From: Thermogutta sp039793925
Lineage (GTDB): Bacteria > Planctomycetota > Planctomycetia > Pirellulales > Thermoguttaceae
Length of the DNA: 64,000 bases
Assembly (NCBI RefSeq): GCF_039793925.1
Contig: NZ_JBAMME010000346.1
Location: 12,741-76,740 of the forward strand
Reading direction: 5' to 3'
The position numbers and the translations under genes were made by a program. Positions 27,792-35,931 of the stretch are shown here, piece after piece. Each line of letters starts with the position of its first letter. The first letter of the stretch is position 1. The notes below the pieces were generated by a model. It did no database searches. It saw only the letters and a list, made by a program, of their open reading frames with translations, and was not told the origin of the DNA.

Positions 27792-28064
27792 CTATTTGTG
27801 GTACCCAAGCGACTTGATTACCGCCAGAAGTTCCTCGTAATTGATGAACCGACGGTGATGCTGCAGCTTGTATGCGTCGATCGCCTGCCCCAGTTCCCGG
27901 GCTTCCGGGGAAAGATCAGCATATGAATTAGCAAACTGACGTCTCTCCCTGCCATCAGGCGATGTGCCGTGCGGGTTTTTACGCCTATCCACGAACACAG
28001 GGACCGGCTCGCCACCGGAAGATTGGGAAGTTGCGCTATCTGGGAAAATGGCATCGGGATTCAT
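27792..28064 (-). CDS. Small conserved planctomycete-type protein
   Basis: A 90-residue soluble protein. The first half is polar and probably disordered (MNPDAIFPDSATS ... RRQFANSY). The second half is a compact helical motif, LSPEARELGQAIDAYKL followed by HHRRFINYEELLAVIKSLGY, ending in HK. I recall small planctomycete proteins with this same tail but no assigned function. The start is ATG 28064 with GAGGA six bases upstream, the same spacing as serA in front of it. It lies 168 bases downstream of serA. No membrane segment or metal motif is visible. Confidence 0.72.
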   Translation of the reverse strand: MNPDAIFPDSATSQSSGGEPVPVFVDRRKNPHGTSPDGRERRQFANSYADLSPEARELGQAIDAYKLQHHRRFINYEELLAVIKSLGYHK

Positions 28065-28232
28065 AGCGGGTCCTCGCACTGAAAATCCTGTCACTTTTGG
28101 AAATCGACAGGAATTCCCTGGGACGAAAGACTGAAGAACCGGTTCCGTACAACCGGCACTAGTAGAATAGCTCACCCGCAAAGGGATGCAAATTCAGTGG
28201 AACATTCACGTTTGCGCTGTCCCAATGCGCCC

Positions 28233-29873
28233 TCATTTAGGCATACCAATACCCAGCCAAGGGGGGAGTTCTCCCCGTGGCGGGAGGACCACCACTGTCG
28301 CCCGATGGATCGGCTCCAGCTTGAGAATCTCTGCGATGGATTCCGCTGGCGGGTAGCTGTCGAGGGCCAGTACGCCAATCGCATCGCCGCCGGGCTTGTT
28401 TTCAGCACGTCCCAGTGAAAGAAACGCGATGTTGACGTTGTGGCGGCCAAAGATCTCGCCGACCCGCCCAATTACTCCCGGCACGTCACGGTGATACATA
28501 ATGAGCATTGTCCCTTCCAAGGGGCTCTCCAGCCTAAACTCGCCCTTCTGAACAAGGCGGGGCAGCGATTTGCCGAACAGTGCACCGGCCGCCAGCGCGG
28601 ACCTGTCATTCCGAAAAACCTCCACTGTCACTTGAGACGCGAAATCGCCAATATCCGTGGTCCGTTCTTCGGCAAGTTCAATTCCACGCTGCTGGAGCAA
28701 GACGGGAGCATTGACCAGATTGACAGATTGCTCGAGAGCATGCTGGAGAAGCCCTGCAGCAAACGCTGCTGAAAGCAGGCGGGTGTCTCGATTGGCCACC
28801 TCCCCCTGGTAACGGATCTTGCAGCGGGTCGGTGGCTCCCGATCGACTTGTGCCATTAGAAGACCCAAGCGGTAAACAAGGTCCAAATATCCCCGCAGGC
28901 CCTCCAGTGTCTTGGGATCAAGGGGCGCCATATTGACGGAGTTCCGCACGGCGCCCGTCGTGAAGAAATCCACGAGCAGCTCGCACGCTTCGATGGCTAC
29001 GTTTGTTTGAGCTTCTTCGGTGCTGGCCCCGAGGTGTGGCGTGCACAAGACGTTGGGCTTTCCAAAAAGTGGACTGTTGGTGCACGGTTCCTTTGTGAAG
29101 ACGTCCAGGGCCACGCCACCGATATGACCGCTCTCCAGCCCCTCCAGCAATGCTTCTTCGTTGATGATGCCTCCTCGTGCACAGTTGATGATGCGCACCC
29201 CCTTTTTCATCATTTGAATTTGTGGCCGATCGATCAGGTTGCGTGTCTGCTCATTAAGTGGCGTATGCACCGTGAGGTAGTCCACCTCCGGGAAAAGGTC
29301 TTCCAAAGTGCGGCAGGTACGAATTCCCAATTCCCGGGCCCGGTGCTCCGGTAAAAACGGATCATAGCCCAACACCCTCATTTTGAAAGCGAGAGCCCGC
29401 TCGGCCACGGCCTGGCCAACCCGGCCCAGTCCGATGATGCCCAACGTCTTCCCACACAACTCAGTCCCCATGAATTGATGACGTTCCCATTTCCCCTCCA
29501 AAAGGCTCTTGAATGCGGGGAAAATATTGCGGGAAAGGGCCAGCATCAGGGCCATGGTATGTTCCGCGGTGGCAATTGTGTTACCACCCGGCGTATTCAT
29601 CACGATGATACCCTGGCGTGTTGCGGCTGCCGTGTCGATATTGTCTGTTCCCACCCCTGCGCGGACGATCACTTTCAATCGCCTGTTCCCCTCCAGAGCA
29701 TCAGCGGTGATCTTCACCCCGCTGCGACAGATCGCTCCATCAAACTCGGCGAGCGTCTTACGGAGATCCTCGCCTTTAAGACCGGTGCGGACCTCATATT
29801 CAATCATTCCCGCCGACTCCAGGAGCTTGAGACCCTCGGGCGAAATCGGATCCAGCACTACGATTTTGACCAT
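28233..29873 (-). CDS. serA: D-3-phosphoglycerate dehydrogenase
   Basis: SerA oxidises 3-phosphoglycerate to 3-phosphohydroxypyruvate, the first step of serine synthesis. The 546-residue protein is the long form. The substrate domain comes first, with AGVGTDNIDTAAATRQGIIV; the NAD domain has LGIIGLGRVGQAVAERA, and the catalytic Arg, Glu and His are in INCARGGIINEEAL and TPHLGAST. An intervening domain follows, then a C-terminal ACT domain (LIMYHRDVPGVIGRVGEIFG) that usually binds serine for feedback control. The start is ATG 29873 with GAGGA six bases before it; an upstream frame to 30011 adds 46 unrelated residues. The upstream 640 bases are free of genes. Confidence 0.96.
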   Translation of the reverse strand: MVKIVVLDPISPEGLKLLESAGMIEYEVRTGLKGEDLRKTLAEFDGAICRSGVKITADALEGNRRLKVIVRAGVGTDNIDTAAATRQGIIVMNTPGGNTIATAEHTMALMLALSRNIFPAFKSLLEGKWERHQFMGTELCGKTLGIIGLGRVGQAVAERALAFKMRVLGYDPFLPEHRARELGIRTCRTLEDLFPEVDYLTVHTPLNEQTRNLIDRPQIQMMKKGVRIINCARGGIINEEALLEGLESGHIGGVALDVFTKEPCTNSPLFGKPNVLCTPHLGASTEEAQTNVAIEACELLVDFFTTGAVRNSVNMAPLDPKTLEGLRGYLDLVYRLGLLMAQVDREPPTRCKIRYQGEVANRDTRLLSAAFAAGLLQHALEQSVNLVNAPVLLQQRGIELAEERTTDIGDFASQVTVEVFRNDRSALAAGALFGKSLPRLVQKGEFRLESPLEGTMLIMYHRDVPGVIGRVGEIFGRHNVNIAFLSLGRAENKPGGDAIGVLALDSYPPAESIAEILKLEPIHRATVVVLPPRGELPPWLGIGMPK

Positions 29874-30514
29874 GGGTGGGTCCTCAAAATTAACGGTCAG
29901 TATATTACTTGACAATTTTTGCTTCCTGGACCGTAATTTTTCACTTTTACGGCAACGCTCCTGAAGCGTCAAGCACCGGTAGAAACCAACGCATCCCCAC
30001 TTTTGACTCACCGCTGCAAAGGGACATGGCCGCGGACAAGGGCTTCCCTTGAGATTCAGCCAAAGTGAGCTGCTTACAAAATTCGCATTCGGAGGGAGGT
30101 GCTTATTGGGTCCACATTTCAGCGTCTGGAGAATCCATTTGACCGGTCGCGCTTCAACTGCTTGGTTCAGGTGCTGGCTAAACCTTAGGAGCTATTCGCA
30201 AATTGCCCCTGCAACACATCGAGGCTTGGGCCTGTCGCAGGCCCTAACAAAAAGTGCAAACACGTCCGGCCACCAAGACGTTTACAGAGGCGCTCAACTG
30301 GGCGTAAGATGACGCAATGGACACACTGCAATACGGTCCGAGAATACTCCATGTCAATACCAGCGACAGTCATTGGAAGAGCGCAGCGCGGGGATACCGG
30401 CCTATGTTTCGTATGTCATTTCCAGTCAGCAACAGAGTGTCTCGCCTGACTCCCGATACGCGGTTCCGTTCGTTCAGGAGATAATCCTCAGCAGGCAACG
30501 CTCACAGGTAATCC
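29874..30514. other. Divergent promoter region of serA and the GspF-like gene
   Basis: About 640 bases. A short hairpin GGGCCTG-TCG-CAGGCCC sits at 30228-30244 with no T tract. No coding frame looks real. Promoters for both flanking genes are expected here. Confidence 0.5.
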
Positions 30515-31565
30515 ATGCTGCTCGGTAGCCGAATCACCAAACGCCAGCTCGTACAGCTTTGCCAGCGAATGGCAACCCAGATCGAGGCCGGGGTGGACCT
30601 GCGAACCATTTGCCGCCGAGAAGCGGAACGTGCCACCGGCGGGGCCTACCGCCGGGCGATACGGGTGGTCGCGGAAGCGGTAAACAAAGGTTACGCCTTG
30701 GCCGATGCACTGGCCCTCACCGAAGATTATTTCCCACGCCTTTTTCTGCAAATTGTCCGCATCGGAGAAGAAACCGGCAAATTGCCGGAGGCTTTTCGCC
30801 TCCTTGGAAGATATTACGAAGAAGAAATTGCCCGGCGACGCACATTCTGGTCGCTCCTTGTGTGGCCTCTTTTTGAGCTCACCTTTGCGATCATTGTGAT
30901 CGGGTTTCTCATATGGATCATGGGGGAAATCGGTAAAAGGGGCGACGTCGTGCTGGATCCGCTTGGATTTGGGCTAGTCGGCGAACGAGGCNNNNNNNNN
31001 NCTTCTCATTTACCTGACGATCGTGGGATGCTGCGCCACCGGGATCGGGCTACTGATCTGGGCTTCCCGCCGTGGCCTGCTTTGGACTAGGCCAATCCAG
31101 ATGTTCGTCGATTTGTTGCCGATCCTCGGAGATATTTCCCGCACATTGGCTTTGGCGCGGTTCACCTGGGCACTTTCCATCACCCTGCGCTCCTCGCTGG
31201 ATGTGAGAGTTGCTGTGGATTTAGCCCTTCAGGCCGCGGAACATCCCGCATTCACCGCCTTGCGGCGTCCCGTTTGGGCTTCAATTCAGGCCGGGCACTC
31301 TCTTTCGCGAATCTTCGAAGGCACTGGGTTGTTCCCGGTGGACTGGCTCGACGCATTCCGCGTCGGGGAAGAGAGCGGGAAACTGGACGAGGTACTGGAA
31401 CGGCTCAGCCGCCTCTGCATGGAGCGCGCAAGTCGCGCCATGAAGGTTCTCAGTGTGGTTGGTGCCGTTTTGGTCACACTCCTGATTGCGACGCTCATCA
31501 TTTTCATGATTTTCCGGCTAGCCATGTTTTACATTGGACAAATCTACAGCGCGATCCCACAGTAA
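30515..31565 (+). CDS. Type II secretion/type IV pilus inner-membrane protein (GspF/PilC family), split by a gap
   Basis: The first half has a GspF cytoplasmic domain (RMATQIEAGVDLRTICRREA ... RIGEETGKLPEAFRLLGRYYEEE) and a transmembrane run (LLVWPLFELTFAIIVIGFLI). The second half, in another frame after ten N, repeats the domain (FRVGEESGKLDEVLERLSRL) and ends with a second hydrophobic run (LSVVGAVLVTLLIATLIIFM). The two-domain, multi-pass design is that of the GspF/PilC platform protein. The gap size is arbitrary, so I treat it as one intact gene. The ribosome site is weak. No other secretion or pilus genes are adjacent, which is unusual for this family and may mean a stand-alone paralogue. 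Confidence 0.85.
30992..31001. other. Scaffold gap (10 N) inside the GspF-like gene
   Basis: The frames on both sides belong to one protein. The number of missing bases is unknown. Confidence 0.97.
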
Positions 31566-31607
31566 GTTGAAAGTTGCTGTGATCTCCGATGCACCGGCCG
31601 CACCAGA

Positions 31608-32180
31608 TCACTCTCGTTCCACAACAACCGTGTCCGAGCCCACGATGTCCTGGAGAGCTTTCACAAAGGTCTCATAGGCCGGTTTTCCGAAAAGCACGAA
31701 ACGCACCAGTGCGGGTTTCCCGTGGTTTTTGAGAAAGTCGATTACCGTAGTGAGTGCCACGCGGGCGGCTTCCGCCAACGGATAGCCGTAGGCACCAGCA
31801 CTCAGAGCAGGAAAGGCCACTGAGCGGCAGCCATTTTCTACTGCAAGTTCCAGCGACCGACGGTAGGCGCTGGCAAGCAGTTCCGCCTCTCCGTGTTGAC
31901 CATCCCGATAAACGGGGCCCACTGCATGAATGACGAATTTCGCGGGCAGCCGGCCGGCACCTGAAATAACCGCCGAACCCGTGGGACAACCCTGCGGATA
32001 TTTTGCTTTTGTTTCGGCCATGATTTCGGGGCCCCCTTTGCGATGGATGGCTCCGTCGACTCCGCCTCCACCTGCCAACCGACTGTTGGCAGCATTGACG
32101 ATCGCGTCCACATGCTGCTCAGTGATATCGCCTTCCACCAACTCTAGGAGACAATTTGAAATCTCGTACTTGGCCGTCAT
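31608..32180 (-). CDS. Macro-domain protein (ADP-ribose/O-acetyl-ADP-ribose binding or hydrolysing)
   Basis: A 190-residue single macro domain. Motifs for ADP-ribose binding are present: VDAIVNAANSRLAGGGGVDGAIH, then ISGAGRLPAKFVIHAVGPVY, then AFPALSAGAYGYPLAEAARVAL. This is the MacroD/YmdB-type arrangement, whose members remove ADP-ribose from proteins or deacetylate O-acetyl-ADP-ribose. The start is ATG 32180, preceded by GGAGGTG. It converges with the GspF-like gene and diverges from the sigma-54 activator. No sirtuin, ADP-ribosyltransferase or toxin lies next to it, so a role in a toxin system is not supported. Confidence 0.93.
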   Translation of the reverse strand: MTAKYEISNCLLELVEGDITEQHVDAIVNAANSRLAGGGGVDGAIHRKGGPEIMAETKAKYPQGCPTGSAVISGAGRLPAKFVIHAVGPVYRDGQHGEAELLASAYRRSLELAVENGCRSVAFPALSAGAYGYPLAEAARVALTTVIDFLKNHGKPALVRFVLFGKPAYETFVKALQDIVGSDTVVVERE

Positions 32181-32592
32181 AGAGAACACCTCCCACTCAG
32201 GAAACCGTCCTTTGGTAAAAAAGATCGACTGGTTATTGCCGATTCTCGTTTCGTGGCGCACCGACCTGTACCACGGACTCCTCTGTAGGATAATTTATCC
32301 TGGGGCCTCGACGATCAAGAAGGCCGCTGGCGAACCGAAGTGACTTGCTGAACCGACGGACCTTGGCACGTTTGGGACATTTCGCAACGGGTTGCACATG
32401 CTTGCGACGCGCGATCGAAGTTCCGACAAAGTTGTCTGAGTGTGGAAGCATGGACGTGTGGTTCTAGGAACGGGATGGCAAGCGCGATACAATAGGCTAG
32501 CCGCGGAGGATAGCCCCGCTATTCGACGTTCCTTTCTCGTGTCGAACGCAGAATCTCGTGAAGGATTCGGCGCGGTAAAAGGAGTGATTCCG
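32181..32592. other. Divergent promoter region of the macro-domain and sigma-54 activator genes
   Basis: About 410 bases. I looked for -24/-12 promoter matches and found none that kept the GG-N10-GC spacing. No coding frame is convincing. Confidence 0.5.
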
Positions 32593-34563
32593 GTGAATGT
32601 CCAACAGACTGATTATTCGTTGACTTCGGCAAGCGAACGTTTGCTGCGCGAAATACTCATAGCGGCGTGCGATGCAAGCGATACGCGAACTTTTCTCCGG
32701 GCGCAAACCCCCACGCTTCGGGTCGCCCTCGGAGCCGATTTCGTGGGGCTGCTGGGCATCGATCCAAAACGTCACACCTGCGGGTGGATCTCCGAATCCG
32801 GGCACGCCGACGATAAACATCAGCACCGTTGGGCTGGTCTCGGTGACCGCAGCGAGCCTTGGGTCAATGGGTCTTGGTGCGCGTTTCCCTTATCGATAGA
32901 CCGCCCGGAAGTCGTCTGGCTGGTAGCCAGATTTCCTCAGCCGGTGGCTACAACAGCCCATCTGGACACGATGCGGGAATTCGCGGAGACGCTCGCCGCG
33001 GCCGTTGGTTTTGTGAGCCAGCGGGAACGCATCGCGGAAGAGTTGAAGAAGCGGGAAACGCTCCTGCGTATCACACAGCGATGGTCGCAGGTGCGACAGC
33101 TCCGGCCGCTGCTCACTGAAATTGCCCAGACGGCCGCCGAGTTTCTCCACGCAGATCGCGCCACCATCTTCCTCTGGGACCGTCAGGCTGGTCTGCTCAT
33201 CGGCCGTCCTGCCCTGGGTGTGGAAGAGGAACTGCGGATACCGGATGACACCGGTATCGCGGGACGGGTTCTCAGCACGGGCAGACCACTACGTGTGGCG
33301 CGGGATTCAGCCGAGCAGCGCGCCATTGATCGGCGTGTGGATAGCCAACTCGGTTACCACACGGAAAACCTTTTGTGTGTGCCTCTGAAAACACGCACGG
33401 GAAGAATTCTGGGCGTATTTGAGGTTATGAACAAGAAGGATGGGGAGTTCACTGATGACGATGAAGAGTCGCTTTTGGGTTTGGCGGAGCAGGCGGCAGC
33501 AGCTCTGGAAAGCGTCCGCGATTACGAGCAGGTGTTGCTCACTCGGCGGCAGATCGTGGACGAGATGGCCGGTCGCGTCCAATTGGTGGGACGCTCGCCA
33601 GGGATCCTTCGCCTGCGGCGGGAGATCGAGCGATTGGCGGAAACGGATCTGCCGGTGCTGATTTTGGGGGAAAACGGCACCGGAAAAGAAGTGGTCGCCC
33701 AATTGATTCACTATTTGGGCGAACGGCGTGAGCATCCCTTTATCGCCGTCAATTGTGCGGCCATTCCCGAAAGCCTCGCAGAGAGCGAACTTTTCGGCCA
33801 TGAGAAAGGAGCGTTTACCGACGCCCATGAGAGCCGCCCCGGAAAATTCGAGCTCGCCCACAATGGAACGATCTTTTTGGATGAGGTTGCCGAACTCAGT
33901 CCGGCGGCCCAGGCCAAGCTGTTGCGCGTCCTGGAAGAAAAAATGGTAACCCGGGTGGGCGGAACCCGACTGATCCCTGTGCATGCCCGGGTCATCGCCG
34001 CCACCAATCGCAACCTGCAACAGTGGGTGAAAGAGGGACGTTTTCGAGAGGATCTGTTTTACCGACTGAACACGGTCACCTTGCAGATTCCTGCTCTCCG
34101 GGATCGGGGCGACGATATCATCCTTCTGGCTGAACACTTCCTGCGAGAGTTTTCTGCCAAAGCGCGGCGGCCTGTTCCCGAATTATCTTCAGAAGCGAAG
34201 CAGTTCCTCCTCCAGTACTCCTGGCCCGGAAACGTCCGAGAACTGCGGAACGCCATGGAGCGAATCGCGTATCTTTGCCCAAATCCCCGAATCGAAGTCA
34301 TAGATCTCGGTCTGACGGGCGAACTCCGCCGCGAAGTTATGCCACTGGAGGGAATCGCCCCGGGCCTGAAGCTCCGCGAGGCTACTAAACAATTTCAAAT
34401 CGCCTACATTTGCCGCACCATCCAATCAACTCAAAACAACGTGACACTGGCGGCGCGGCAGCTAGGACTCCATCGGGCTAATCTCTATCGCAAGATGCGT
34501 CAACTGGGAATTCGTGTCCAGCGTGCCGCGCAGCAGGCCGGCGAAGAACCCCACACCGATTGA
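32593..34563 (+). CDS. Sigma-54-dependent transcriptional activator with GAF-type sensor
   Basis: A 656-residue bacterial enhancer-binding protein. The N-terminal 170 residues are an unassigned sensor. A GAF-like domain follows (LLTEIAQTAAEFLHADRATIFL ... DTGIAGRVLSTGRPLRV ... VPLKTRTGRILGVFEVMNKK). The AAA+ domain has Walker A LILGENGTGKE, the sigma-54 contact loop as GAFTDA instead of GAFTGA, Walker B GTIFLDEVAEL, and the arginine-finger region FREDLFYRL. The C terminus is a Fis-type helix-turn-helix (NNVTLAARQLGLHRANLYRKM). The start is GTG 32593, with GGAG eight bases upstream. Ligand and target promoters are unknown. Confidence 0.92.
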   Translation: MNVQQTDYSLTSASERLLREILIAACDASDTRTFLRAQTPTLRVALGADFVGLLGIDPKRHTCGWISESGHADDKHQHRWAGLGDRSEPWVNGSWCAFPLSIDRPEVVWLVARFPQPVATTAHLDTMREFAETLAAAVGFVSQRERIAEELKKRETLLRITQRWSQVRQLRPLLTEIAQTAAEFLHADRATIFLWDRQAGLLIGRPALGVEEELRIPDDTGIAGRVLSTGRPLRVARDSAEQRAIDRRVDSQLGYHTENLLCVPLKTRTGRILGVFEVMNKKDGEFTDDDEESLLGLAEQAAAALESVRDYEQVLLTRRQIVDEMAGRVQLVGRSPGILRLRREIERLAETDLPVLILGENGTGKEVVAQLIHYLGERREHPFIAVNCAAIPESLAESELFGHEKGAFTDAHESRPGKFELAHNGTIFLDEVAELSPAAQAKLLRVLEEKMVTRVGGTRLIPVHARVIAATNRNLQQWVKEGRFREDLFYRLNTVTLQIPALRDRGDDIILLAEHFLREFSAKARRPVPELSSEAKQFLLQYSWPGNVRELRNAMERIAYLCPNPRIEVIDLGLTGELRREVMPLEGIAPGLKLREATKQFQIAYICRTIQSTQNNVTLAARQLGLHRANLYRKMRQLGIRVQRAAQQAGEEPHTD

Positions 34564-34687
34564 GCGTGTCACTTTCGGTCACGATTTCGTCCCGTCTTGC
34601 AAATGGAAAGCCCATTCCTGGACGAATAGCTCCCCCGGCCCCCACCGAGACGTGGCAAGCTTTCGCGCTTCGCGGTTCGTCCCCAAC

Positions 34688-35530
34688 TCAGTCGAGGTTG
34701 ATCTTGGATTTCCCGGCCGTGTTTCGAAGGAAAGCAATCACCTGGGGGACGTCGTGCTCTGCTACGCTGTGGATCAAGAGTGCCCCGTCGAATCCGTGAT
34801 CAGAGAGCAACTGCAAATAACAGGAATAGTCGACGAGCGGTTCGCCAAATTTTGCAGCCATCCCGGTGCGGACAACGTCCTTTGCATGGGCGGCCACAAT
34901 GGAGGGGCCCAACAATCTGACGGCTTGCTCCAGAATTTGGTTTCGATCAATGGAACCAGCTTCGGGCAGGATGTTGACGGGATCTAAAATGACCCGCAAC
35001 CGCGGATGTTGGAATTCTTCCAAAAGTCGTTGCGCCTTTTGAGGAGAATCCACCACATTGTTGGCTTCGGGCTCAAAGGCAAGGATCACCTGATACCGGT
35101 CAGCCAGCGTCAGGGCCTCTTCCATCGTTCGTGACATGTCCTCCCACGCTTGGGGGGTTTGGTTCTCCGGATGCCATCTCCACATATCCAGCGGATCACG
35201 GGTTCCGGTACACACCGCCACGATGGCTCCTCCCAAATCTCGGCACACGGAACAGACCGTCGAGAACCGCGCGAGATATTCGCGACGATACCCCTCATCA
35301 GGATGGGCCATATTGAACGTCCCTGAAAACGTGGCAATTTTCAGGCCCCGTGCGGTTAGCTCTCGGCGAATCTGATCAACCGTCCGGGCATCCACTTCGT
35401 GCGGCAGAGCCTCTCCCACGATCGGCTGGAGCGTGAAATGAATCCATTGGATGCCCATGTCGGTGATCACGTCGAGTGACTGCTGCCATCGCGGGCGGGT
35501 GAAGATTTTCATGAAGATGCCGAGTTTCAT
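34688..35530 (-). CDS. Sugar phosphate isomerase/epimerase-like TIM-barrel protein
   Basis: A 280-residue protein of the xylose-isomerase-like/AP-endonuclease-2 superfamily. It opens with LGIFMKIFTRPRWQQSLDVI, has metal-ligand candidates in VILAFEPEAN (Glu), RVILDPVNIL (Asp) and AAHAKDVV (His), and a C-terminal LLIHSVAEHDVPQVI where family members have a Glu. The usual last glutamate is not in the expected ExH position, so metal binding may be altered. The start has only a weak ribosome site. It converges with the sigma-54 activator. Family members act on sugars, inositols or tagatose-type compounds; the substrate here is not inferable. Confidence 0.85.
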   Translation of the reverse strand: MKLGIFMKIFTRPRWQQSLDVITDMGIQWIHFTLQPIVGEALPHEVDARTVDQIRRELTARGLKIATFSGTFNMAHPDEGYRREYLARFSTVCSVCRDLGGAIVAVCTGTRDPLDMWRWHPENQTPQAWEDMSRTMEEALTLADRYQVILAFEPEANNVVDSPQKAQRLLEEFQHPRLRVILDPVNILPEAGSIDRNQILEQAVRLLGPSIVAAHAKDVVRTGMAAKFGEPLVDYSCYLQLLSDHGFDGALLIHSVAEHDVPQVIAFLRNTAGKSKINLD

Positions 35531-35931
35531 GGATTTTTATGCAAATGAAAATTGTTCACAGCCCTCATCCTTTGTGCTTCAGGGCAGACACGCAAGAGGT
35601 CTCGCAGTTGGGATGGACAAAAGTACCCCCATTCTGATCCCCCTCGTGCGATACCTCAAGCTACACTTTTCAATGGGAAGCTCTCGAACCGTCCGACTGG
35701 AGCGGGTCCATCCTCGAAAGGAAGATTCTTTCGACACATGTCAGAATTTTCCGACACACACGATCGATTGGATGCTGACGTCTTTGACGAATTGACCTTT
35801 CATTCCGGCAAGGACAATCCGTTGCCATGTGACGGCCGACCTTGGCGACGGAACAGGAACCAGCGAGGATGTTGCTCGCCGTAGAATGACGATTTTCCGC
35901 TGTCAGGACGACACTGGGAAGGAACCGCAAT
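35531..35931. other. Divergent promoter region
   Basis: About 400 bases between the isomerase-like gene and the HDOD gene. Nothing beyond expected promoters is visible. Confidence 0.45.

Noticed and set aside
30515..31565. Two separate genes instead of one GspF-like gene
   Set aside because: Each half carries one of the two expected repeats of the family, and the break is at an N run.
31608..32180. Macro-domain gene as part of a DarT-DarG toxin-antitoxin pair
   Set aside because: There is no adjacent ADP-ribosyltransferase gene, and the domain is a simple stand-alone type.
32181..32592. Sigma-54 promoter before the activator gene (TTGGCACGTTTGGGAC near 32365)
   Set aside because: The -24 half fits, but the -12 GC is missing at the required spacing.
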